A stretch of DNA of 64,000 nt from Rhinopithecus roxellana (lineage: Eukaryota > Chordata > Mammalia > Primates > Cercopithecidae): assembly GCF_007565055.1 (NCBI RefSeq), contig NC_044554.1, forward strand, positions 138,321,463 to 138,385,462, given 5' to 3'. A program made the translations under genes and the position numbers. The notes under the pieces were generated by a model that worked only from the letters and a program-made list of their open reading frames with translations, made no database searches and had not been told where the DNA came from. Shown in pieces: positions 22,689-34,792 of the stretch (position 1 is the first letter of the stretch; every line of letters begins with the position of its first letter).

Positions 22689-23300
22689 ACAGTTTCTTTT
22701 GTTTTTATATTTCATGTTTGAATATTTCTATATTATAGATTCCTATAAATAGAATTTCTTGACATTAAAAGCACATTTATTTATTTGCTTATTTATTTGA
22801 GACAGAGTCTCGCTCTGTCCCCCAGGTTAGAGTGCAGTGGCATGATCTCATGAATGGTTCAAGTCATTCTTCTGCCTCAGCCTCCCGAGTACCTGGGACT
22901 ACAGTAACCTGCCACCACGCCTGGCTAATTTTTTGTATTTTTAGTAGAGACAGGGTTTCACCATGTTAGCCAGGATGTTCTCGATCTCCTGACCTCGTGA
23001 TCCGCCCACCTCGGCCTCCCAAAGTGCTGGGATTACAGGCATGAGCCACTGTGCCCAGCCTTAATTTTTTTATAATGATACCAAATCACCCTTAAAAAGC
23101 CTGTGTCAGTTTATACCACCCAAATAGTGGATGATAATGCCCGTTCCCACAGCCCCTCCAGGTCTGGGTGTTATTCAACTTCTCTTTCTTTCTTTTGGTA
23201 AACAATGTTAATGGAGGAGATAATTTTTTATTATTATTTTACATTTGTATCTGTGTACCTTCTGGACACTATACTAAAATCTACAATCTAAAATATATAG
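22689..23300 (-). repeat. Old L1/HAL1 fragment continuing after the LTR
   Basis: Antisense LINE sequence (ATAGAATTTCTTGACATTAAAAG, then after the Alu CCAAATCACCCTTAAAAAGCC and ACCACCCAAATAGTGGATG). It matches the ORF2 tail region of old L1s. Approximate ends. Confidence 0.55.
22784..23060 (-). repeat. Alu inserted in an old L1
   Basis: Antisense Alu starting after a TTTATTTATTTGC-type tail and ending GAGCCACTGTGCCCAGCC. A short internal deletion follows CATGATCTCATGAATGG. It lies between two pieces of an old LINE fragment. Confidence 0.94.
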
Positions 23301-23619
23301 TAGTTTAATCTAAATGGTAGCTAATATAATCTCTACAATATATCACCTGGTTATTCTGTTTCTACTTTTTCATGTTTTGATGTTAAAGTTTAATTTTAAC
23401 AGTTAAGTATCAAATTTTCCATATGTATCACAATTTGTATGACTATTTTCCTATTCTTGAACAATTAATGCCTTTCCAGGGCCTCACCAATATAGTCACA
23501 TAGCAATGAACACCCTTATATGTGTGGTTTTTTTCTCCTTTTATGAATAATTTATTAAAGTGCCAGATAGTGATATTACTGGGACAATATCAATCTTTTT
23601 ATTGCTCTTGATAAGAATG

Positions 23620-23742
23620 TTAAATTGCTTTACATATATTAATTATCTTGATTTAGCCATTCCACAATGTATACATATATCAAAACATCATATTATATAC
23701 AATAAATATATACAATATGTATTTGTCAATTTAAAAACATGA
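23620..23742 (+). repeat. L1 3' UTR fragment
   Basis: Sense L1M-type 3' end: TTCCACAATGTATACATATA, CAAAACATCATATTATATAC and TTTGTCAATTTAAAAA. Confidence 0.8.
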
Positions 23743-24124
23743 ATAGTTTTACAAAAGTGTTATATCAATTTTATGATCATCAAGAGTATCTTATTTTAAC
23801 AGATTCTTGACTACTTTTCTGAAGTGTGGTATATTTATTATTTCAAATTTAATCCATATGTTTACTTTTATAAATTGTAATTTATAGCTTATATACACAG
23901 AGAAAGGTGATATATATATTATATTTTCCATGCTTAAAAACTGCTTACTTTGTAATGCTAACTGAAAGCAGCAGGATGCAGAATGAAGTATAACAATTAT
24001 GTATACACCTTAACAACAGGTCATTTAATTTTCCTTTTTCTTTCCTAATTAATCAAAGTATTACACTGAGGCTGAATGTCTTCCTCATATTCTTAGGGTC
24101 AACAGATCTCTCTCTTTCTTTTAG

Positions 24125-24274
24125 AAAATTTATCAGTGGTGTGGTTCCTTGTGCAACAAATATGAACGTCTGAAGGCAAACCAGGTAGCTACTGGCATTC
24201 GTTACAATGAAAGGAAAGGAAGGTCTGAACTAATTGTCATGGAAGAAGGAAGTGAACCCTCAGAACTTATAAAG
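24125..24274 (+). CDS. SCIN: SCIN coding exon, gelsolin repeat 2 (about residues 173-222; probably exon 4)
   Basis: Scinderin severs and caps actin filaments in a calcium-dependent way at the cell cortex. This 150-nt exon gives 50 codons in phase 0, starting KIYQWCG and ending SEPSELIK. It encodes the second half of gelsolin repeat 2: a core strand, the long helix with KYERLKA, and the final strand. The acceptor is a pyrimidine-rich tract ending TTTTAG and the donor is AAG|GTATTG, which is weaker than consensus. From memory of the family, the first residue is usually Glu and the residue after CGS is Ser. Here they read Lys (AAA) and Leu (TTG). The Leu codon could come from C-to-T change at a CpG. 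The exon number is inferred from human gene structure. A (TG)n repeat begins 46 nt downstream of the exon end. Confidence 0.95.
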
Positions 24275-24315
24275 GTATTGTGACTCCTGTTGTTTGTTAA
24301 AGGGTTACCACTCCA

Positions 24316-24319
<4 letters not shown>

Positions 24320-24356
<37 letters not shown>
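24320..24356 (+). repeat. (TG)18 microsatellite after a SCIN donor
   Basis: A pure 37-nt TG run starting 46 nt downstream of the exon end at 24274. In SCIN pre-mRNA it is a UG repeat. Confidence 0.97.
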
Positions 24357-24358
<2 letters not shown>

Positions 24359-24663
24359 GGCGGCCGCAGGGTGGTGAAGAAGGGGAAAGAGATTCAACAC
24401 ATTTTTCAATAGTGAGACTAGCTACAATTAGCAAGAGGAAACAACAGGGTTGTCTAAGTGATGGAACTGGGAAAACAGAAAGTCATGACTTTCTCTCACT
24501 GTTGGTGTCACTATCAAAGGAAGCTCTGGCCCTATCTTCTATAGTATATGAGGCGAAACAAATGAGTGACACTTCTGAAATTGACTATAGGAATGTATTT
24601 TGGAAGGAAGACAATATTAATAGTTCTTTCATCTATTCATCTGGGCTTCTCAGGGTTTTACTG

Positions 24664-24969
24664 TTTATTTGTTTGTTTGTTTGATTTTGAGACAGAGTCT
24701 CACTCTGTTGCCCAGGCTGGAGTGCAGTGGTGCAATCTCTGCTCACTGCAAGCTCCGCCTCCTGGGTTCACACCATTCTCCTGCCTCAGTTTCCCAAGTA
24801 GCTGGGACTACAGGTGCCCACCACCACACCCAGCTAATTTTTTGTATTTTTGGCAGAGACAGGGCTTCACAATGTTAGCCAGGATGGTCTTGAACTCCTG
24901 ACCTCATGATCGGCTTGCCTCGGCCTCCCAAAGTGCTGGGATTACAGGCATGAGCCACTGCGCCCAGCT
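24664..24969 (-). repeat. Alu, 390 bp downstream of a SCIN exon
   Basis: Antisense Alu preceded by a TTTG-repeat tail and ending GAGCCACTGCGCCCAGCT. The flanks TCTCAGGGTTTT (24649-24660) and TTCTCAGGGTTTTTTTC (24970-) form its target duplication. Confidence 0.95.
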
Positions 24970-25025
24970 TTCTCAGGGTTTTTTTCAAACACGGTGGTTT
25001 TCTTCAATTTTAAAATTAATAGTTG

Positions 25026-25362
25026 CAGGTTGAGTATCCCTTTTCCAAAGTGTATGGGACCAGAAGTGTTTCAGGGTTTGAATTTCCAGCAGTTTGGAAA
25101 TATTTGTATATACAAAACGATACATCTTGGGGATGGGAGTCAAATCTAAACATGAAATTCATTTATGTTTCATATACACCTTACATGCACAGACTAAAGA
25201 TAAATTTATACAATATTTTAAATAATTTTGCACCTGAAACAAAATGTGTGTTAAGTACTTGTGGGTGGAATTTCTACTCATGACATAACATCAGGACTCA
25301 AAAAGTTTCAGACTTTGGAGTATTTCTAATTTCAGATGTTTGGATTAGGGATGCTAAACCTG
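25026..25362 (+). mobile_element. Tigger-like non-autonomous DNA transposon
   Basis: Terminal inverted repeats CAGGTTGAGTATCCC and GGGATGCTAAACCTG pair at 13 of 15 positions, and TA follows the right end. Internal landmarks are GGGACCAGAAGTGTTTC and TTTATGTTTCATATACACC. The 337-bp copy has a deletion relative to the longer form I remember. No transposase frame. Confidence 0.8.
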
Positions 25363-26794
25363 TATTTCGTTAAAAGAATTAAATAAAATATTTCACTAAG
25401 AGATTAAATATGCCAGTATTTAAAATATTTCAATCATTTTAAGCTAAGAATTACAGGCAACACACGTATGATTTTAATGTAGTTCTTAAATTAATGTGAA
25501 AATTAAGGGTTCTTGGCTCCATAGACCTACATTATTTCCTTAACCATTATATGAATCTTAGGCATTTGGTTGTGACCAATCTTTGTCATTTAAGAATATT
25601 GCAGTGACTACCTAAGTGTGTATATTGTATATATTCCCTTAAATAATAATATCAGTTAAGGAGCATAACTATGTTGAGATGTCTTGATATGTATTCACAA
25701 ATTAATTTCCATTTGTTCACACAACAAATGTATTTATTGTACTCCTGCGATGTGCCAGGCACTAAATGTTTGCACCAGCTGCTACTTCCTTGTATGAGCA
25801 CTGTGTTCCATTGTGACTTTACAGAGCCCTGTCAAAATCTATTGATACAATATCTTTTAGAAACTTCTGCATTTAATAGCAGTAAGTGGTATCTCTGAGT
25901 TTTCATTTCTCTGATTTCCTGGGATATTATATACATTTTCCTCCAGTAATTTTAGATTTGCATTTAAACCTATCTAAAGGCTATCTCATAAACATATTTT
26001 TAATATTTTTGATTTACAGAAATTTAATGCAGTAGAGTTACATGGTCCAGTGATAGCCTAAAAATCCAGTGATCAGAAATTGTATGAAATAACTTTATAT
26101 ATTGTACTGTCTTTAAACGTTATTGCTTTAATAACATCCAGACACAGACTTTCACATTAATGATGTTTTGGAAATAATTTTAGTTCAGTGGGGAAAATTC
26201 TCATGGTATAATGCTAGGAGAAAAGGCAGAATATAAAATTTTATATGCAATATTATACTAATGTATAATATGTGTATATAGCTCTGTATTCATACATACG
26301 TATATACCTAGAAAAATATGCTAAAATATTACCAGTATTACATCTTGGGATGTGGCTGCTTGTTTTCTTCTTCATTTGTCTTTGTTATAATTAACATATA
26401 TGATTCATTTTATAATCAGAAAAAAAAGCCATTTAAAAAATTAAGATAAAATTAGGGATAGTTTTACTGGATTTTCACTGATTAGAATAACATAGCTAAT
26501 AAATCAGACTTTGAAAAATATTCAAAACAAATTCTTGATCTTTTAAGTCCTCTGTTCTAGAGATGGGATCAACCATGTAAGTCTTCTAATTTGGCATATT
26601 TGGAAGCAAAAGTCTATAAACAAGATGTATTTCTAGTTGACTGTAACCGCTTATCTCAATAGCTATGCTTGGATAGAAGCAGACTCAGGAACAGGACTCG
26701 CCCTGTGAAGTGGTAAGAAGAGTGTTACATTAACTATCAGACATCACTGATGCTTCTCCAGGGTCACCCTTGGCCCAAACCAAGTCTCCTAACT

Positions 26795-26885
26795 ACTCAT
26801 TGTCTCTGATTCCTCATTTGCAAAGTGAAGAGTTAGACAAAAGGCTTCTCTGGTCCCTTTAGGTTCTAATGATCTATGATTCTAC
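26795..26885 (-). repeat. MIR fragment
   Basis: GTCTCTGATTCCTCATTTGC and AAAGTGAAGAGTTAGAC, then CTTTAGGTTCTAATGATC, the complement of a MIR end. Confidence 0.6.
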
Positions 26886-27943
26886 CGTACCTCTTGGTCA
26901 GCAGCTGTGTTTAATTACCACTCATTTGCCACTTGTAGTCTGTTCTAGGAAGTGATGCTGCTGTGGCTGAGGGGCCTTGCTGTGCATGTACATATTTGGT
27001 GTCCTTGCTTATTGGATTTCATTCAACGTCTTGGAAAAGAAAGTGTAAACAGTCAATTAATACATTACACCATAAAATTAAAATAAGAAAATGCAAATGA
27101 AGAAAAACTGTGCAAAAATATAATTTGGCTTTTAAATATTAGTGATAAGGATAAAGAGATATAAAGCTTAAGATAAAATGTCGCGTCTGTGTTTCCAAGA
27201 CTTTTCAGTTTGGTTTTTAGAAAAATCCTACAAAGCGCCCACTTTGTTTTCTTTCAATACATTCAGTGTCTATACTACATTTTATCTGACTGCTTTCACC
27301 CACACAACGAACTGAGATGAATTTACAGTGAAAACCTTTATTAGATAAGGGAAAAAAAAGCATTCAGTGGGCTTTTTGTTTTTGGAAATGTAGTTTCGTA
27401 GTCTGATTACAAGAAAGAGTAATTATTTGATTTATTAATTGAGCACCTATAACAAACTTGTTTGACTTCTAGGCTTTCTTAGTGTTGTAATGATAAGGAT
27501 AGAATACAAAAAGCTCATGAACTTGGTTGGGAAGAATTACAACTTTATTTTCACTAACCTCTTAACTGAAATATGGCCTTTCCTCCAATTGTGAAAGTAA
27601 TAAGCAAATGTGAGTAGCAGGAACAGTACTGTGACTTTTCAGATCACATTATAGCTATTGTACACAACCTGAAAATATCATTTATGTTCACTGCTACTTG
27701 GTAATTATTATTGTTATTAGATCTTCTGCTCACTAGTATTTAATGAGTTAACGAAAAGCTCATATATTACTTTACCAAACTTTAAAATATATATATTTTG
27801 ATATTTTAATGGTTGCATTTCAAAATAATTTATTTCTATTATAATACTTTGTATCTTGTTTTATGCATTTAGCAAACATTTTTCTTAGAAGGGAACTAAT
27901 AGGCTTCAGAAGTGTTCCAAATCAGTCTATAGCATGCACGCAC

Positions 27944-27970
27944 ACATGCACACACACACACACACACACA
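27944..27970. repeat. (CA)n microsatellite
   Basis: An impure then pure CA run ending before GAGTATCC. Confidence 0.9.
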
Positions 27971-28099
27971 GAGTATCCTCGTTTAAGATTAAAAAATGTC
28001 ATTCTTTTTTCTGAGACTCTAGTGCAACTGTTGATTTTACTAGAGATGGAATCCGAAAATCTAAAAATTTTTCAAATATCTTTTAAATTTGACCTTTTA

Positions 28100-28402
28100 T
28101 TTATTTATTTATTTATTTTTTGAGCCAGAGTCTTGCACTGCCACCCAGTCTAGAGTGCAGTGGTACGGTCTCAACTCACCGCAGCCTCTGCCTCCCGGCT
28201 TCAAGCGATTCTCCTGCCTCAGCCTCCCAAGGAGCTGGGATTACAAGTGACCGCCACCACACCCAGCTAATTTTTTGCATTTTTAGTAGAGACAGGGTTT
28301 CACTATGTTGGCCAGGCTGGTCTCAAACTCCTGACCTCGTGATCTGCCAGCTTCGACCTCCCAAAGTGCTGAAGTTATAGACGTGAGCCACTGCACCCGG
28401 CC
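28100..28402 (-). repeat. Alu with target duplication
   Basis: Antisense Alu with a (TTTA)n tail, ending GAGCCACTGCACCCGGCC. TAAATTTGACCTTTTA flanks it at 28084-28099 and 28403-28418. Confidence 0.96.
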
Positions 28403-28418
28403 TAAATTTGACCTTTTA

Positions 28419-30639
28419 AATGATTCATTTCTAATGGGGTTCTTTTAAAATTATTAACTTTAAAAACTTTGAAAACCTCTCTATGTGAAAGTTAGTAATG
28501 GCTTGAAAAGCAAGCATATTTTAATCAATTAAATGAGCCTGTTTTCACTAGTCTGTATTCAGTGCTGAATTTTTTGAACTTGTCTAACACATTAAAGTGC
28601 TCAACACTGAAACTCAAACTTTTCTGAGAGTCCTTTGAAAAATTTGTCTTTAGTTTGAAGTATTTCAGCTATTGATCACACTATTTTCACACAGTTTTTA
28701 TATGGCTTATCTGCAGGGTGACCACAAATTTATCCTCCAAAGCAAAGTACATTGTAGAGTAAAAGGGGGCACTGAGGAGACAGAACACAACCATCATTAA
28801 CAAGACTGTCTGGGGAAACAGGATGTGTGCTCACTCCTTTCTGCATCTTTAGTACTTTTAAAAGCCTATGTGCCTACATAGGAAGACAGTCCTGTATGTG
28901 GAAAAAACTAAACTCTGTAACTAAAGTCAGATTTTACTCTGAGCTTGTTTTTGCTGCAAATGTATTTACCATAAATGACTGCACATAAATTATGCAAAGT
29001 TTTTTTCGTGATCTTTCTTCTTTTCATATTTAAAATAATCAGTGAATGTGAAGAAAAATTAAATATTTCACTAGCCTTAAGGTCCCAAACTTTATTCCTT
29101 GATTAATCATTTTGTAAACATTAGGAGGAAAGCAAAAAAAAAAAAAAAAAGAAAAGAAAAAAAACCCGAGGAAAAAAACATCTATATGTTTTATAGACTT
29201 TCATTAAGAAAAAAAACCAGCATCCGGTAGATATAAAAAGAATGAAGATGAAGAAGGGGCAAGTTGTTTGAAACAACAACAGTTTTTTTTTTATTCTGGA
29301 AAGACTTTTTAAATATAGTTTAATGAATTCGTTAAGCCTATAATCATTGTAAATGCTGGTGGTGAAATACTGGCAGTAAAAATACTACAGGGAGATGGTG
29401 GGCAGATGCTGTGTTGCTGAACTGTTGTTGAACTCTTGCTTTTATAAAAACAACCATAAGGCTCTCTGGAAAGTCATACAAGCAATGATTGTTTCAGATT
29501 TTTGACCTAAAAAAAAAAATCAGAGTAACATATTATATCTTCATTAATAACTGTTTATCAAGTGCAGGGTTGGTTCCCAATGAAATCTGAAGACTCTGCT
29601 TACTTTATTGTCTGGTTGAGGAGCCAAGCATGCACTAGAAAATAGTCAGAAAGTGTGAGAATAAGTCATGAGGGTCCTCAGAGGCCAGAGCGCGTGGTCT
29701 GAATGACACCACAATTTGTTGGAAGACTTCTCATGATGAAAATCCTATTTTAGACTATGATATTAGCATATAGTCTAGATTAACCTCCAAAGCTTCTCCC
29801 AAATTAGAAAATGTGTTGCTTTTGTTTTAATAAGTCATAATTCAAAGTATGAAAACAAAAGAATGTATTCAGCCATTCCCTTGGAAAGTTGATGGGATAT
29901 TTACTCTATGCTAATCTGGCTGTGTTGTTAGTAAAAACTAGAGTTGAATAGTGAACATAGTTCTTAAATTATCTTTTAGAAATGTACTCTACAAAGCCTA
30001 CTGAGGCAAAGAGTAAATTTTTAGCCACATTTCTTCAAAGTACTTTGCAAAATAAAATGTATATGTTATCAATACTAAGTTCCTTGAGGGCAGGCACTGC
30101 CTTTGTATTTGCATAGCCCTCACAGCTCTAACTCATTGCTCACTCGTATTTGAATAATTAAGACAATTAACTGTGAAATATGTAGTTCCAGAAACTAAGT
30201 ATGCTTGTTTTTCTGTTTTTTAGAGGATGATATTGCTTTAAAAATACCCCTGTTTTAGGTGATATTGTTGATGTAGACATGAACAAAGTCGTATGCTGAT
30301 TAAAGTAAGTTTTAAGACCAACTAGATTTATATAGAAGGACAGTTGGTATTTAGAAAGGATAATTCAAATATTCTGCTCCTCTTCTTTTTTCAGGTGATA
30401 GTTGCAGCCTCTCAAAAACAATGAACAAGTCTTGAGCTTATTTATACTTAGTGCAATACTGTCCCACATATTAGGCAGATGGCATATACTCCAAGTGAAA
30501 GTACTTCACACAGTAGGAAACATGTAGCTAGTATCTAAAACTCTTCATCTGTGAATTAAAATGCATGTTACCTTACGTCCCTCTCAGGTCAGGTCATCAC
30601 ACCTTTTAGAATCCAGCAGCCACAAAACTCCAATTCTTT
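28419..30639. other. Unclassified AT-rich intronic DNA
   Basis: No recognisable exon. An A-rich stretch lies at 29130-29170, and a possible L2 end (TTCCTTGAGGGCAGGCACTG) lies near 30080-30160. Confidence 0.5.
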
Positions 30640-30767
30640 CTTGCCAGCACAGCATGTAACACTGCTGCCCGCCGGCCTGGCGACCCTGATTGGCTGTTGC
30701 CTGCAATTTCAGCGCTGCCTCTTTCGGAACTCTTGGGGCCACCACTGCTCACTGCTCTGGACTAAAG
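30640..30767 (+). promoter_or_regulatory. Candidate alternative first exon or promoter of SCIN
   Basis: The segment is GC-rich for this AT-rich intron, has five CpGs within 57 bp (30670-30726) and a reverse CCAAT box (ATTGG, 30689-30693). It is followed by CTAAAG|GTGAAT, a good donor, at 30767/30768. There is no TATA box. A transcript from here that splices to the exon at 43596 could use the internal Met at 43671. This is inference from sequence only. Confidence 0.35.
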
Positions 30768-31403
30768 GTGAATTTGCTCCATGAACTCCAAGGAACTACA
30801 CACATGTAGCGCTTTATTATTGAGTCTTCTGGTACATTTGTCTTATTCTTTCCCCAAACTTAATATTAAAAGTCTGTGCACATTGCTAGTGCTTCCAAAG
30901 GTCTTACACAATTTAAATTTACAGAAATAGGAGTGATTTTTAAATTTTAATAATTTGATCATTGGAACATTCTTACATTTCAGCATACAAAGTAAAAGAT
31001 TACCAAATCAAATTGGAACTTGGAAGCTTAGAATTTTGTCAGCATTCCTTAAAGTTTCTCTGTGGGAAATGTTTGTCCTAAGTTTACTGGACTTACATGG
31101 GTTTATATTTTAATATTTTAATGAAAATATAGTTGTACGTTTAAATAAAGAATGATTGTTTTGAAAATGATACTATAGTGAAAGGAAAGAACTTTATTTC
31201 TGGGGCGTGATCTTTGATTAGGTAAATCAATCATTCTCCATTTATCTTTGTAGGGTTGTATCGAATGAACCAAAGAAGTACTAGTAATTGAAATGGGGAG
31301 CTTTGTGAAAATCTCCCTCACGACCACTTTGGAACAGTATATATAGCATTTTTGAAAGCGTTTAAAGCTTTATAGGAAAATAGTATAAATAAATATACAG
31401 CTA

Positions 31404-31580
31404 GGCTGATGGTGCACACCTATAGTCCCAGCTATTTGGGAAGCTCTGGTGGGAGGATTGCTTGAGTCCAGGAGTTCAAGGATGCTGTGAACTATGATCA
31501 TGCCTGTGAATAGCCACTGCACTCCAGCCTGGGCAACAGAAAGTGACCCTGTCTCTTAAAACAAACAAAAAAAAAAAGGT
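31404..31580 (+). repeat. Partial Alu or free right Alu monomer
   Basis: A single Alu arm of about 175 bp, from GGCTGATGGTGCACACC to an A-rich tail. It matches a monomer or a 5'-truncated copy. Confidence 0.8.
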
Positions 31581-32354
31581 GAAGGTTGCTCTATGGGTTT
31601 GTAATACCCACACAAAAAAATAACTCATTAAACTATTTTTCTGTTGCTCTCCTATTTTTTTTTTTTTTTTTTTTTCAGTTCTAGTCGAAACTCTGTACTT
31701 TGTAAGAATGGAAATTTGAGTTGTCTGAGATATCAGTTGGGTCTAAATACTTGTGTGTTTTCCAAGTAGTTTTAGTTTCCTTGTTTATACCACTTTTATT
31801 TTGCTAGGAATTTTTGTAAGTCCTTGGGAAATTGAACAATGTCTTAAATATTTTGGAATCTCTCTTTCATGTAGCATGGTGCCTGACACATAGGCACTGC
31901 TCATCAAGTATTTGTCATTTGACTGAAATAACATTATTATGAGAGTCATTAGGAAAGAGCAGGTCCATTTACCAACTTACTATTCAAAGATTCTTAAGTT
32001 AAAGGGAGCAAATATATTTGCAACCCTTTCTAAATTAGTCCTGAGGCTACACTGCATATAGAGAAGAGATGAACTATCAGAAATACAAGCAAGTGGGAAT
32101 CTTTCCCTTTCTCCTCTTTGTTGCATTGTAATTAATGCATTTTCTCCATTTTGCTTTACTGCAATAATACTTAGTACACTCCTGAAATCCAAAGTATTAC
32201 AGTGATAAGGAGCACCTGCCCCAAGGTTGCGATGCTCTCTAGAACACTATAGTTGCTCTATTTAGATCTACCATGTATTGATGACTTACTGTTTGCCAGG
32301 CACTGTTTAAGGCCCTATTCATTTGTTGTTATTAATTAATTTGTTGCCTGGATT

Positions 32355-32357
<3 letters not shown>

Positions 32358-32408
<51 letters not shown>

Positions 32409-32693
32409 AGACGGAGTCTCGCTCTGTGACCCAGGCTGGAGTGCAGTGGCCGGATCTCAGCTCACTGCAAGCTCCGCCTCCCGGGTTTACACCATTCTCC
32501 TGCCTCAGCCTCCCAAGTAGCTGGGACTACAGGCGCCCGCCAACTCGCCCGGCTAGTTTTTTTTTTGTATTTTTTAGTAGAGACGGGGTTTCGCCGTGTT
32601 AGCTAGGTTGGTCTCGATCTCCTGACCTCGCGATCCACCCGTCTCGGCCTCCCAAAGTGCTGGGATTACAGGCTTGAGCCACCGCGCCCGGCC
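32358..32693 (-). repeat. AluY, Old World monkey type, very young
   Basis: Antisense AluY with an uninterrupted T run of 51 bases (32357-32407), GGCTTGAGCC at its 5' end and the six-T variant. TGTTGCCTGGATTTCT flanks it exactly at 32342-32357 and 32694-32709. The long pure tail and perfect duplication indicate recent insertion. Confidence 0.97.
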
Positions 32694-32709
32694 TGTTGCC
32701 TGGATTTCT

Positions 32710-34792
32710 AGTATTGAATATGGATACCCATTTTGCTCCTCATCAGTTCATCCAGTGGGGGAAGTTGAAATGTTCTGAACAAAGATAAGAAATTCATATA
32801 GTAACAGCTTATCATATGCTGCAATAAAGTAATAACATTTCATGTAATCTCCCCCTTTGTCACACCAAAAGTCATCATGAAGACTTGTAACCTTACAGAT
32901 AAGTTACCACTGTTATGTAATCAATCCAAATTAGCACCATTTGGCAATCATCTCTGAATGAGGTAATTTTCCCTTTAGCTTGCAGCTGAAGTGAGGGAAT
33001 ATCAATATACTCTGTAAACAGGATAATGCAGTTCCAAGACAGATGGATTTAATGGGTAGGACAGGGGAAAGGGATGGATCTTTGCCCCAAAAGGTGTGTA
33101 TCTCAGTTGATAAGCTAATACAAATATTGAACTATAATGGCAGTTTCTATTCTATCCTTTTAGTGTTCCACTTGTCACAATAGTGATAATATAAAACAAA
33201 AAACAAAACAAAACCAAAACTAACAGTCAGACTGTATTTTTTCAGTAATTTCAGGTCAAGTTCATCTTATCCTTTGTGTTAAGAATCAGCCAAACACAGA
33301 TATAAAAAGGCCAGGTCTCTGATTCAGTGATTCATGATTTCTTGCATTCATTTAGTAAATTAGTCTTTAGTTATATAATAATAAACAATAATATTTACTT
33401 TATATCAGTTTCCTCTTACATATTGTGCTTAGAGTTAGCCAAGCCCGGATACGAAAATGTCAAATCTGCAAGATTCAGCAATTCACACCTCCTTAGTATG
33501 TATTTGATAATAAGCATTTGTTTAATATCATGAGGAAATATGCTCACGTATTGCAAAGAGGTTCCTAAAATGGTGACCACCTGGATTGTGCTTCCTAGTA
33601 CTGTTTTTCCAGAGCCTAGAATCGCAGAGTGTTGGAACTGGGTTATATTGACAGCACTTGTATAAACTAGTGTTATTGTATTAGAGTTGCTATTATGTTT
33701 GCAAGGGTATCTAGTGCATCACAATTTTTAGAATTACATTATTTTGAAAAAAGTATATGTAATAATATATTTATTTAAAAGACTTTAAAGTGACTTTGTA
33801 AGGAAAGGATGGTTTGTTCACGTAAATACAGTATTCTGCTCAGTGGAAACCAATAGGAAATTCTCAGTGTCAGATATCCCATAATGTACTAATCACGAAA
33901 AAGGTACTAACATGCTGCTAAAATATATTAGTATATGTATGTAAACAAAAAAACTTCATAGAAATATGTTGGTAGTGAAGTCATAAACCATGTATCACAG
34001 AGAAAGTTAAAGATTAATGCTCTATTGCAATGAATAAACTAAAAAGCAATCCGCTATCGAAAATACATCTCAACAATGTCTGATAGAGTGCATGTAGAAA
34101 AGACAAATATGCTGATTAAAAACAGTTTTGAATCAAGGAGCAAATGCTCTACAATTACGTTGTGATATTTGGAACACTATTGTTAGGGGAGGGCACGACT
34201 TCTCTCATCTTGTGTTCTATAAGGGTAAATGTAGATGGCTCACTGGTAGGCTGAACTTTCTGTTCCTTCCTTAATCTTTTTGTTACATTTTCTTGATAAC
34301 ATACAAGTGCTTCTTATTATTAACACAGGAATTAAATAATCCAGGAAATGGATTTTAATTGCTGCAAAAGAGCTAACAACTACTACCCTGACAAACATTC
34401 AGTGCTAACCACAGAAGAGGCAGTCTTCTGTGGGCTTTACAGGATTTAATTCTTACAACACTTACTATGAAATGGAAACATTTTTTATTTCCTGTCTATG
34501 TTGTGGTCCTCCAACAGATGACTCTGAGACAAGGACTTGAGGGCAGGCTGTTATTTGAAAGATGATCCTGAAAGCACCAAGTAGGAGTAAAGTCAGACAA
34601 CATTTTGTTAACAGATGTCTTACTGCAGTGAGCAACCAGGGCTGAGTCTCAAAGAGACCCTCAGGCGTTAGCCCTCAGAAGGCTGAGTGGTTGCTGGGTC
34701 TAGCCAGTAACTCCCATCTCTCATTGCTTGAGCATTGCTCCTTGGTTCTTAATGCCGCAAAACCTCCAGTCTGCCTTGTATTTGGACACAGT
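32710..34792. other. Unclassified intronic DNA
   Basis: A weak spaced duplication may link 33285-33355 and 33425-33500 (AGCCAAACACAGATATAAAA and AGCCAAGCCCGGATACGAAA). Otherwise I see nothing. Confidence 0.45.

Larger units (their letters stand above)
1..24124 (+). other. SCIN: SCIN upstream intron (partial), no coding exon found
   Basis: I looked for exons of gelsolin repeat 1 and the start of repeat 2 (an upstream exon should encode the GDCFIIDLG-type strand) and saw none with flanking splice sites. The first exon in the window starts at an internal position of repeat 2, so this stretch is best read as the 3' part of a large intron. It is filled mainly by Alus, a 7-kb ERV, L1 pieces and solo LTRs listed separately. 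Confidence 0.75.
25363..28083. other. Unclassified AT-rich intronic DNA
   Basis: Only the MIR trace at 26795 and a CA repeat at 27944 are seen. Confidence 0.5.

Noticed and set aside
1..24124. Upstream SCIN exons (gelsolin repeat 1)
   Set aside because: No segment encodes the expected repeat-1 or early repeat-2 strands with splice sites.
24320..24356. CRISPR-like or coding repeat
   Set aside because: It is a simple TG microsatellite. There is no spacer structure anywhere in the window.
32357..32407. Transcription terminator (long T run)
   Set aside because: It is the complement of an Alu poly(A) tail.
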